From: Siphonodentalium dalli
Taxonomy: Eukaryota > Mollusca > Scaphopoda > Gadilida > Siphonodentaliidae
Reading direction: 5' to 3'
DNA: 64,000 nucleotides
NCBI GenBank assembly: GCA_032622095.1
Contig: CP136062.1
Coordinates: 9,513,710-9,577,709 of the forward strand
Shown: in pieces, positions 54,985 through 64,000 of the stretch
Layout of the letters: every line of letters begins with the position of its first letter
Position numbering within the stretch: position 1 is the first letter of the stretch
The notes under the pieces: model-generated
What the model was told of the DNA's origin: nothing
Database searches by the model: none
The model's input: only the letters and a program-made list of their open reading frames with translations
Made by a program: the position numbers and the translations under genes

Positions 54985-55360
54985 TTTTTTTTTTTTAGTT
55001 ATGTCACTGGCTCCGTCAACATTTGACCCAGTGACCTCATTTGAACTAATCTGAATCACCGTCCCCCAAGGACCCTTTGTACCAAATATGAACCCATTCG
55101 CCCCAATAAAATTTGAGAAGTAGTCATTTTTAAAATTACTATGGTGGAAAAGAGTTATGGTCCTAGCTTTGCAACTATTTGACCGGGTGACCTCATTTGA
55201 ACAAACCTGAATGTGATTCACATAGGGAACATTCACACCAAATATGAACCCATTCTGTCTTACGGTTCTGGATGAGAAGATGATTCTTGACGGACGGACG
55301 GACAAGGAGTGATGATTATAGCTCCACCGGAAACTTCGTTTCAGGTGAGCTAAAAAGCTG
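54985..55360 (+). repeat. (GGAC)-family repeat, two units with complete 3' end
   Basis: After a ~20-base T run, units contain 'ATTTGACCCAGTGACCTCAT', 'GAACTAATCTGAAT' and 'AAAATTACTATGGTGGAA'. The copy ends 'GACGGACGGACGGACAAGGA', then 'GCTCCACCGGAAACTTCG' and 'GGTGAGCTAAAAA'. A remnant of another unit lies at 54774-54840. Confidence 0.85.
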
Positions 55361-55441
55361 AAAGTATTTATTTTCATAAAATCTGCTGAGTATTTTTAAC
55401 CCACACAGAACCAAGTCGGTCCAATAATAGCTTGAGTTTCA

Positions 55442-56008
55442 CTAGACCAAGTCTTCTCAGTCCACAACAGCTTGGGACATCTGTTGGGTTGATGCTGTTT
55501 TGGAAGAGTCCCCTCCCATTACTCTTCTACAACAAACTTTACATCCATAATTGTGTGTGGGAGTTGTCTTGCTTATATGTCTTCAGATGAGGTCAAATGG
55601 ATGCTTTGTGTATACGAACATAGATGGCAGCCTTTCCCAAGCATGATGATACAAAAGTATCAAACATGCATAATTATATCTGAGGTCCATTAAATGTCAG
55701 AGCAACAAAATTGATAAGTAAACAAAGCTTTGTTTTCCAGAGAATTTTGATTTGTCTCGCTATCAGAAAATGTATTTAAACAATACATGAAACGATCATA
55801 TCATCACTTTACCTTTTCTATCAAGATTATTCTGTCAGATTATTTATCACATTCAGGGGTTCATGTGAATGTCTGGGCTTCACATGTACATATAGTACAT
55901 ATTTTGAATGAAAGTCCATTATAGAAGAGTAACAGGAGGGGACTTAGTCCTAAAACAGCATCATCCCAACCGATATCCGATGTTGTGGACCGAGAAGACT
56001 TGGTCTAG
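55442..56008. mobile_element. Inverted-repeat element with ~95-bp arms (567 bp)
   Basis: The left arm CTAGACCAAGTCTTCTCAGT continues to 'TCCCATTACTCTTCTA' (about 55537). The right arm runs from 'TAGAAGAGTAACAGGAGGGG' (about 55921) to 'GAGAAGACTTGGTCTAG'. Pairing is roughly 80% by eye, including GATGCTGTTTT against AAAACAGCATC. The loop is AT-rich and non-coding. No target duplication is evident. Confidence 0.82.
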
Positions 56009-56764
56009 AGTATCAGCTGTGAATTATCAATCGATTTCAATGTTCTGGTCACGTGATGCCACAGGCGATGCATTTGAACTATGAGGGGAAAAATGACATT
56101 GGAGATTTTGTTTTTGTGATGCGTACTATAAAAGACGAAAGGAGCCCTCAATTTAATGTCCTCACAGTAGTGAACATCCCTACCAAATTTCATTGAGATC
56201 CAAGCTACTGTTCAAGTTATGATATGAAAAGACTTCAGTCGTACGTACGCACGTCTGGCGGACGGCTAGACAAGTGCAAAACAGTATACCCCACTTTTTT
56301 TAAATTAAATATGTTTACACATATGAAAATAATGCATGAACAGTATGTATTTCTTACTGCGAATTGCCCATTGTCAATGTTTGTAACATTTGTCTTGCTT
56401 GTAAGCAAAATATAAATTTTATTTTGAGAAGTTTGAATTGGTTTTAGGAAAACGTCCGATATCCTAAAGTTCTTCATAGTTTCATAATTTTGGGAATTTG
56501 TGCCCCATTGCTTATATATTACAGCATCAAAGAGACAGAGTTTCCAAAGATTGTGAAGTTACAAGTCGAGGCATGATAAAACTTATATATACTATGGCAA
56601 GTGACAATATCATATCAATATTAACACCTAATAACACTACCATACATTGTGACTATTTGCAATAGGTCCCCATTTGCAGAGGTGCCCTAAAATGGCGAAC
56701 AAGAGAGATTTCAAGGGGAACAGTCAATTGAGACTGATTTTAAATAAATAACGACATGATAATA
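56009..56764. other. Unassigned intergenic sequence
   Basis: A short GGACGG-like tract (about 56258) with 'CCAAATTTCATTGAGATCCA' resembles the decayed 3' end of one of the dispersed tandem families. Overlapping frames at 56224-56477 on both strands are not supported as genes. Confidence 0.4.
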
Positions 56765-57640
56765 GTGGCTTGTTCTATCAATAATATCCTCCGATGTCAC
56801 TGGTGCAGACCAATATGATGATAAACATTCGCTATGGGCATACAGTGGCATATATGCCTACCTTACTCGTATTTAAATTTCGTGCAGTACTAATTTTTGC
56901 ACACCCATCGATGTGCAAATTTAAAACTGAGCAGAAACTAGAAGGAATCCTGAGTTTACATCAAACCACATGGCAGACAAAATGGCTATGTTGATGTATT
57001 ACACACATTACTCAATGTTAGACTGAATGGACAAATATAGGTCTGCATGTATGCCAATAGTTTCATACAAGCAACCAACATCAACACAATTACCCATATG
57101 TGAAGTGACAAAACATGGTAACATTGATGATGTTCAAATACATGTGATGGTTAAGAAGTACACATGATCCAGACTGATGGTTCGCGAAAGCACGACCTAC
57201 AACCATGGAGTGACACCTTCCCTGACCAAATAGCCTGAATTAGTTATGTCAACACAACCTGCAGACAAGTAGCATATACACGGTTGTGGTTTTACTTCTT
57301 TCTAGTTCATTTCAATGATGTCTATAACTATTTCAGTGTCCGAATAATTATTTCGAGCATATAAACACACATCTTCACAACAAATTGATGACGCAGTTAT
57401 GTTTTACACTATGTAAATCTGTCTTGATGGTGTTTAAGATATACATGTATCTTCGGGAATGATTAATCCACTTAAACTGTCATCAGATCCAAGATATTTA
57501 CAAAAAATATTTGTGTCCATTTTAAATTCGCCCATTTAAAACTGAGCAAAAAAATAGTGCTGCACAAATTTAAATACAAGTAAGGTATACACAGCAAATG
57601 TTTATCAACCTTGGCACATATTTTTGATAGAACAAGCCAC
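56765..57640. mobile_element. Inverted-repeat element (876 bp)
   Basis: The left end GTGGCTTGTTCTATCAATAA pairs with the right end, which reads TTTTTGATAGAACAAGCCAC. Further in, 'CCTACCTTACTCGTATTTAA' and 'CAAATTTAAAACTGAGCA' pair with 'TTTAAATACAAGTAAGGTAT' and 'CCCATTTAAAACTGAGCAAA', although the second of these is in a rearranged orientation. Arms are roughly 110-180 bp and the loop about 590 bp. There is no coding frame and no clear target duplication. Confidence 0.75.
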
Positions 57641-57644
57641 TTTT

Positions 57645-57760
57645 ATCGATTATTGTATCATTTCGTTTAAAACATGTCTCAATTGAGATATACATACACC
57701 CATTCCTCCCTTCAAATTTTTGTTTTTCGCCCATTTATGGGACCTACGCAAATGGGGATA
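57645..57760. repeat. Dispersed repeat R4 (partner 42356-42545)
   Basis: 'CATTTCGTTTAAAACATGTC', 'GAGATATACATACACCCATT' and 'GGGACCTACGCAAATGGGG' align in order with 42430-42530. Divergence is substantial, so this is an old family. Confidence 0.6.
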
Positions 57761-57861
57761 TACTAATTTGGATAACCAAATCAGCTTTTTGTGAAATTCC
57801 ATTGTTGTTGTACTGGATGATATGGGGACCATTGAATCGTATTATGTATCTTTAATAATGA

Positions 57862-58855
57862 AAGTGTCAATGACACTGTAGCTCAACCTGGAGAGGTGAT
57901 AATTCATACATTACAGCCAATGGAGATATAAGGAATGCGGAAAGTTGTTATTTTTAAGTAGCGTTCACCAGAGGTCAACCCGAAGCACCTTATGAAGTTT
58001 GGGATCAATGAGAAAAAAAATAATGTTGTCAGTCAAGGGCATGACAAGGTATTTAGTGATGCAAAGAGTAAAATCCAAGATGGCTGCCGGCAGTTCTTTG
58101 AATATTGTTTAAATTCAAGAACTGCCATCCAGAAGTGATCGTGAAATGCCTGTAAATTTTTTGAACATTTCTCCAATAAACGTCAGCTGCAGGGTGTGCC
58201 GATGTATTAATTTGTGAAATCCAAGATGGCCGTATGTTTGTTTTTAACAAAATTTTGAAAAAATTTTATGGCTCCCATCTAGTGACAATGAGGGATGTGG
58301 CCTGTAGGGAATGGCAAAGGATTTAGTTATGCAAAGAATAAAATCCAAAATGGCCACTGGTGGCCATGTTTTTCAACTAAATTTAATGACTCTTTATCTA
58401 GTGGTTCATATGAATATTGGTGACGAATGGATTATGGATGTGATCTCTCGCCTACTGTAGGGCGCCAAAGAATTTAGTCATGCAAAGAGTAAAATCTAAG
58501 ATGGCTGCCAGCAGCTATGTTTTTCATAAAAATTCATTCAATTTTGATAGCCACCACCCAGAGGTGACCCTAAACATGGCTGTAAATTTTCAAAACATTT
58601 TTCCAATAAATACCGACTAAAAGGTGTGCCGATGAATTCAAATTTGAAATCCAAGATGGCTGTTTTAAACGAATTTCGGGAAACATTCATGGCTCCCATG
58701 TAGAGGTCACTCCAAAAATCCTTATGAAGTTGGTGATGATCGGATGAGAGCTGTGACCTGTAGGGAAATTGTTGACAGATGGACGGATACACGCTCAGAC
58801 AAACGCCATCCCATGGCAATAACTTACATTTTACTTTGGCAAGTTGAGCTAAAAA
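57862..58855 (+). repeat. Dispersed element Y, copy 2 (CAAGATGGC repeats)
   Basis: It has the same 5' palindrome (AGTGTCAATGACACT) and 3' end (GGCAAGTTGAGCTAAAAA) as 54141-54773, but about five internal units instead of three. Units are marked by 'AAATCCAAGATGGCTGCC'-type sequence near 58068, 58218, 58338, 58490 and 58648. The variable unit number between identical ends is what tandem expansion inside a mobile element would give. Confidence 0.85.
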
Positions 58856-59970
58856 TTGCACCTAAACAAAATAGAGCAAAATATTTCCTAACAGACATAT
58901 GCACAAGACCGACAGAACTAATTTCTATATCTCGCACCAAACTTTGCAAATCCTTTGCATTGAAGTGGGGTATAGGAGAAGGATGAATCATAACTTTGTC
59001 TTTTACACAGCCTTAGGTGGTGTCTTCTCTTGAGAAAGTTTTGTTCTCATTTTTTTCTTTAACTGTGTCTTTGCAACCATTTATCTGTCTTGACCAATGT
59101 CACAGTCTTATATAGAAACTGAGAAAAATCTTCATTGGAGCTGGTGAAGCTGGTGTTGGCTGATTTTCATTTTGTTATTTTAGAAGTTATGCCACACATC
59201 CCCTCCTGCCTCTGAAATGGGCCTCAATCCTTACCACGTGAAATGTCAGAACCTGAAATATAAATTTGCATCATTTTATCACAACTAACAATTAATAGTT
59301 TACCCCCCCCCCATCAACTTCAGCTAGTCCAGAGGATAAACTCAGTTCAGAGAAGAAAAAGTGTCAATATTGCATTCAACCACCTGAGTGTAATCGCTAT
59401 GTTTGTCATATCAAAAGTTGCTGCCACACAAAAGACACTTGCACTGTCGATCAGGCATGGATTCGAAGACACCATTGCTATTCTACTTCTAATTATTATT
59501 TATGTTTTCTTTTATTTTAAATATTTTTATTATCATGACATCAGCGTGTTTTGTCAAAATATTAAATCAAAGTTGCGTTGAATTTGGCATGATTCAGTGC
59601 AATTTGTTGTTTTAGGCCAAAAGTTGAATATTTTCCTACTTTCACTGACTTTTGGTTATCAGTTTGAAAATTTCCAAACGTAGAGATTATATCAGTTGGT
59701 AAATTTACAACAGCGGTAAAGCTTGAGATAGTTGGAAATTTCCAACCCAAGTGCGATGGGGTGCAAAGGAATTTCATAGACTTGGATATTTGGTATGGTT
59801 CATGGTGTGCAGTTGCACATTCAATGTGGACATCTCTGTCAAATCCCATTTTCTAATTTAATTGTCTTTATATTATAGCCCTACTATGCAAATTATGTTC
59901 ATTCAATATGATTTATTTGCATAAGCACCAACAAAGGCAGTATGCTAATAAAACAATACATCAATATATC
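58856..59970. other. Unassigned intergenic sequence
   Basis: No gene is recognised. 'AGTTGGAAATTTCCAACC' at about 59732 is a palindromic motif also found near 38360 and, diverged, in the 19.6-22.1 kb duplication. A 60-codon frame at 59399-59581 is Ile/Phe/Tyr-rich and unsupported. Confidence 0.4.
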
Positions 59971-59974
59971 TCAT

Positions 59975-60345
59975 ATATATTTTGATGACCGTGCGACGCC
60001 TGTGCAGCACATGCGCAGACGAGATCTCGGAAACGGGTGGAGCTATCGACTTGAAATTTGCTATGTGAATGTATCTTGCCCCGGATACGAATTTTATCGG
60101 GTCGCCGAGCCCGTGCAACGCCAGCTTCGCGCATGCGCAGATGAGATCTCGGAAACGGGTGGAGCTATCGACTTGAAATTTGCTATGTGAATGTATCTTG
60201 CCCCGGATACGAATTTTATCGGGTCGCCGAGCCCGTGCGACGCCAGCTTCGCGCATGCGCAGACCAGATCTCGGAAACGGGTAGAGCTATCGACTTGAAA
60301 TTTGGTTTTTTAATAGCCCGGACGTCGGGCTCATCGGCTAGTAAT
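59975..60345 (+). repeat. ~125-bp tandem repeat, three units, related to 16.5-16.7 kb
   Basis: Units contain 'GCGCATGCGCAGAYSAGATC', 'TCGGAAACGGGTGGAGCTAT', 'CGACTTGAAATTTGCTATGT' and 'CCCCGGATACGAATTTTATC'. The first two are nearly identical. The array ends 'TAATAGCCCGGACGTCGGGC' and is followed by a TA run, as at 16698. The same unit at 16520-16700 shows this is a mobile module. Frames on both strands are repeat artefacts. Confidence 0.9.
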
Positions 60346-60739
60346 ATATATATATATAAAAAGAGTAGGATCTCTCTGGCTGTTAATGTCTTTTCTCCCA
60401 GACCCCTATGATCGATTCAACCAGATTTGTTGTGGTAACCCGGGGGTACCCCATCGGATGTTTTAATGCCGTTATTTTATCGAAATTTTGATTTAAAAAA
60501 AAAAAAAAAACTTAATTTAAAAAAAAAATGTGTTTTGACTTCAACATAAAAAATAATTATAAATTCAATATTTTTTTCAACTTTTAAATAAATTTTTTTT
60601 TAAATTAAAATGATTAAACGAACAAATTGTGCTAAAAGTCCACAAAGAGGCTGCGGTTGAATAAAGGCTCCCAGAGAAAGAGTGTGTCTAAGATCAAAAT
60701 TTATCACACAGTAGCCCCTAAATCCGATCTCATATTTTT
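60346..60739. other. Low-complexity spacer
   Basis: The stretch contains a short TA run, A-runs and T-runs (about 60491-60610) and no gene signal. Confidence 0.45.
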
Positions 60740-61170
60740 TAGTAAGACACACATGTATAATTCCCATGCGCAGTGATGTAAGAGCTCCGTTCAATGTCGA
60801 TATCAATGCCAGAACTTTATTATTATGTTAATTAGAATATAATTATGATAGTCAATTTGTGTTGTGTTATTTAGTGTTGACTGTGAGATAAACATTGGTG
60901 ATAATGGTGGTTGAACAATTTTGTCAGCAAGAAAAGACGCATTCAAAATGGAACTATATTTTTTCTTGAACAAATTTAACCCCAGGCATTTCGAGATCGT
61001 TTTCCTTGCTAAAATGCGATTATGTGATAGAATGGATCTCGAATTCATCCAATTTATTTACAAAATTTATGAACCTTGTCCACAAATTTTTTATTTGAGT
61101 CGAGTTTTAGCTCGGTTAATAAATTTAATATAAAATTGCGACTCATTAGAGATCCTCTATGTATGCACTT
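60740..61170 (+). repeat. Dispersed repeat, partner of 8882-9180
   Basis: 'AGTAAGACACACATGTATAA' at the start, 'ATTTGAGTCGAGTTTTAGCT' in the middle and 'GAGATCCTCTATGTATGC' at the end match 8882-9180 in order. The CRE-type TGACGTCA of the partner is replaced by TGATGTAA here. Confidence 0.55.
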
Positions 61171-62255
61171 AGTGCACAAATGGGCTGCAGGCCGATCCGA
61201 CACTAAATATGGAGCCAGTTTCAGCCACATAATAAAATAACATGAATTTTTATTGCGTAATGGCATGCATAAATATTTATTCAGAACACTTATCAAATAA
61301 GTGCCTGACAACATTGCCCAATTTACAATTCAATATGAAAACTGAGAAGACTGGCACTATGAAGACTACAACAGTCAGTACTTGTCAAATTTACTTCAAA
61401 ATAAATAGTTAGAATCATACACTCAGCTTAGAAATTAAAGTGTTCACAGTGACATACATACATATTCTTGATTCAATTAATTTGAAGGCAGAGTATTAAA
61501 TCTGCAAGGAATAACCAACCCAATTTGAGCAAACCTGATATGAGATTCATGTGTTGACATTTAATATGTGCACCACATGTGTACATGTGTTGGAAGACAT
61601 ATAAAATGTATAACACTGACATTCATCAGAAGATTTATTTGAATTAAGTGAATGTTATCAGGAACTAAATTCTACAGGTAGTTCATACTCAAATTTAAAT
61701 GTTAAAATAGTAGGATAAAACATAAAAAGGGTACAAAAGGTTTTAGATACCAGTCAGGTAAGCTTAATGAAACTGTCCAATTTTGTCCTTATCAGAAGCA
61801 GAACCCACCCCATGATATCGTGTTATAAAATAATAAATAGTGGGTAAAATATTACAACTGGGAGCCCCTTCTCTTGATTTATATTGGTCTATAATTATAT
61901 ATTCATTTTGGTATTTATAATTGGTTTTGGGAAAAAATTTAAATGTCATTGAAAAAATATGCCACCCCCCCTCCTCTTGGCATATCCCTGCGAGAATAGG
62001 ACATGTGGGGTGATTTATTTGGATGCCTGACTACTAACTCTGACATGCATTTCAACACCCACCTCCATGTTCTATTTGAGTAAGTACATGTGTGCCCCAC
62101 TATTATGAGTACACATGGACATATAAATAAAGACTTTGAAAATAAAAAATATTCTAGTATGTCAGTGAGTATGTGGGTTAATACTACATATGTAACTTCC
62201 GTCAAACAAGTATTTCATTTAGAGTAAAAAGTGGGTTCAACTTTACTCCTGCCAC
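61171..62255. other. Unassigned intergenic sequence with an R3 fragment
   Basis: 'ACTGAGAAGACTGGCACTAT' and 'GAAGACTACAACAGTCAGTA' near 61340-61380 are a short fragment of repeat R3. Nothing else is recognised. Confidence 0.45.
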
Positions 62256-62259
62256 CAAT

Positions 62260-62587
62260 AGACCAGGCATTGTTTCTGCTGGATCTGCCAAAGTCACCCA
62301 AGGACCAAATATATACTAAATATGTCAGATGGTTCTTGAGAAGAAATCGTTTTTAGAATTACTATGGAGGGAAAGAGTTTTGGCCCTGGCTTCGCAGCTA
62401 TTTGACCCAGTGAGCTCATTTGAACAAATCTGAAAGTGAATCACCTAGGGAACATCCACACCAAATATGAACCCATTCGGTCCTATGGATCTGGAGAAGA
62501 TGTTCAAAGAATTGTTGAAGGACAGATGGACAGATGGACGGACAGATGACTATAGCTCCACCAGAGACTTCACATTAGGTGAGCTCA
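62260..62587 (+). repeat. (GGAC)-family repeat with complete 3' end
   Basis: 'CTATTTGACCCAGTGAGCTC', 'TTGAACAAATCTGAAAGTGA' and 'AGAATTACTATGGAGGGA' are followed by a degenerate GGACAGATGGAC run. The copy ends 'TATAGCTCCACCAGAGACTT' and 'GGTGAGCTCAAA'. All complete copies of this family in the window lie on the plus strand. Confidence 0.85.
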
Positions 62588-62759
62588 AATCCACATCACT
62601 TTATCATATACTATCCTTAACTCTTTCGCTGCCACCAGCCACCACAGACGTAGCCCCCATTGCCACGCATCCTGTACATATATCCATGTATTTCAGGTAT
62701 ATATGGGTAATACATTATATCTCAAGCAGTTTCTAATATAATTAGTTGAAACTTCACAT

Positions 62760-63240
62760 GTATATAGACATAGGTATACCCTGTCGAATGCCTCCGTGGA
62801 CACGCCCACAAAGGTCACGTGACATTGGCGTGCCATATTGGATTAGTGGCTATTTGCCAGTATATGTACAGTTTGTGTGGCTTTGAATGGTGTGTTGTTT
62901 GTTTTCTAATTTTCAACCCAATTATACGATGTCCAACAGTAGGGTACACAGGAGTAACCTATATGAACCCACTTTGGACATAAAATAGGTCACGTGACCT
63001 TGGCGTCCATCTTGGATTTATGCAAGTTGCCACCTATTTGTAGCAAAATGGGATACAATGGCGCACTTTGTTGAGTTCGTGCTTTTGTTGCTTGAATATT
63101 CCCTGATAGGTACAATTCCGAATATAGATATATATATATAACCATACCCATATGTATATATATACCTGCACGGGGACATATGACCCTGCTCCGCCCTTAT
63201 AAGTCACGTGATCTTGACGGCCATCTTGAATTTCAGGAAA
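62760..63240 (+). repeat. Three tandem units with GTCACGTGAC and CCATCTTGG motifs
   Basis: The core 'GGTCACGTGACMTTGGCG' followed by 'TCCATCTTGGATTT' occurs at 62812, 62987 and, as AAGTCACGTGATCTTGACGG, at 63201. Spacing is 175 and 214 bp. GTCACGTGAC is a perfect palindrome containing the CACGTG E-box. CCATCTTG is the reverse of the CAAGATGG core bound by YY1. Conservation of both motifs at fixed spacing while the rest diverges is visible, although only three units are available. Confidence 0.75.
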
Positions 63241-63399
63241 ATTGGGTTTTACGATGATTTATGTGAATTATATGGGTCATGCGGGCGTACGCATGGTCAA
63301 CTCACCAGCATAATTAATTTAGTTGCCTGTTATCATCACTGGAAAATGATACAATAGACAAGGGTTGTTCAAAACCAGTAAAGGTGTATTATAAATAAT

Positions 63400-63735
63400 A
63401 GGTATATATAAGTATCTTATGCGCCACAGGCGCCCCTCGATCATTAGAGTATATAGGTTAGTTACCCACCCGCCACCCTATCCCGCCACCCATATTATCT
63501 AATGCGCCGCAGGCGCCCCTATAGAGGCTACTGCCCACATAAACAATAGGTATAAGTATCTTATGCGCCCTATAGGCGCCCCTCGATCATTAGAGTATAG
63601 AGGTTAGTTACCCACCAACCACCCCATCCCGCCACCCATACTAGTAGTATCTTATGCGCCGCAGGCGCCCCTATAGAGGCTACTGCCCACCTAAATAAGA
63701 GGTATAAGTATCATTAGATACTCGATCATTAGAGT
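63400..63735 (+). repeat. ~150-bp tandem repeat with 'TGCGCCGCAGGCGCCCC' palindromes
   Basis: Alternating half-units 'TTATGCGCCACAGGCGCCCC'-'TCGATCATTAGAGTATA' and 'TTATGCGCCGCAGGCGCCCC'-'TATAGAGGCTACTGCCCA' occur at 63417, 63499, 63563 and 63650, giving a period of about 147-150 bp. Each core is a GGCGCC/GCGCC palindrome. A partial unit follows at 63715. The remaining sequence to 64000 holds no recognised feature. Confidence 0.88.
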
Positions 63736-64000
63736 ATAGAGGTAATAACAATAACTTCTTCAGTCCTGAGTCTTTTGCGAGCAGCCATTTTCGACTGGTA
63801 ACCACGTGCTAACAACAATGACGCAATATTCCGGCTCTGACTGTACTCCCATAACGTCAGAAATAGCATGACCTTGAGGACATTGTCACTTTAAATTGTT
63901 CGCGCGCAACAGTACTACATATAAATACATTGTACACTCTCAAACATGCCCGAAAGAATAGAGTTATATCCTATACATTAGACTACATACCAAATTCGCA

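Noticed and set aside
54970-55377. 135-codon minus-strand frame
   Set aside because: It is the antisense of a (GGAC)-family repeat, ending in poly-Lys from the T run. Similar antisense frames occur at other copies with frameshifts.

Overview
This is a repeat-dense, AT-rich stretch of a eukaryotic nuclear genome, most likely a marine invertebrate. I lean towards a lophotrochozoan such as a mollusc. The basis is the style of the interspersed repeats: units that end in (GGAC)n followed by a conserved 'GGTGAGCTAAAAA' tail, units with 'TGACCTTGACCTT' runs, and a LINE whose C-terminal protein looks like those common in marine invertebrates. That assignment is inference; no host gene here fixes the taxon. 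I see no operons, rRNA, tRNA genes or CRISPR arrays. Almost every long open frame is a by-product of repeats.

Protein-coding content is very small. The best host-gene candidate is a 162-codon frame on the minus strand at 52862-53350, which looks like a 5' exon with an ATG in good context and no family I recognise. Two degraded retroelement pieces are present: a gag/ORF1-like fragment broken by a frameshift (2829-3726, minus) and a 5'-truncated non-LTR retrotransposon (17591-18799, minus). The second carries the last ~300 residues of the reverse-transcriptase ORF, and its insertion site can be read exactly against an uninterrupted neighbouring repeat copy.

Layout: 0-2.6 kb tandem hairpins and diverged tandem repeats; 2.8-3.8 kb retroelement fragment; 3.8-9.2 kb several foldback/TIR elements, one with an 8-9 bp hAT-like target duplication; 9.3-12.5 kb a diverged large-unit tandem array; 13.3-14.4 kb repeats with receptor-like motifs; 15.4-19.4 kb a minisatellite plus (TA)n region broken by the LINE; 19.6-23.4 kb a tandem segmental duplication; 23.4-28.7 kb more dispersed repeats; 29-33.3 kb a long inverted repeat with a very GC-rich foldback element inserted in one arm; 33.5-43.7 kb palindrome clusters, a second copy of the hAT-like MITE, a tRNA-derived SINE inside a 430-450 bp tandem array, and minisatellites; 46-52.2 kb further arrays, a MITE with an 8-bp duplication and a TTAA-flanked 1.4 kb TIR element; 52.9-53.4 kb the candidate exon; 53.6-64 kb more interspersed repeat families, two long inverted-repeat elements, and tandem repeats carrying CACGTG and CCATCTTG motifs.

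The most unusual structure is the 484-bp GC-rich foldback at 29379-29862. It is made of about ten copies, in both orientations, of a 'GCGCACTTTTTGTCGC'-like core and is bounded by a 6-bp target duplication. A paralogous empty site lies near 32963. The second theme is the set of short perfect palindromes (33.5, 42.8, 36.9 and 41.9 kb) and mobile hairpins that recur in the window.
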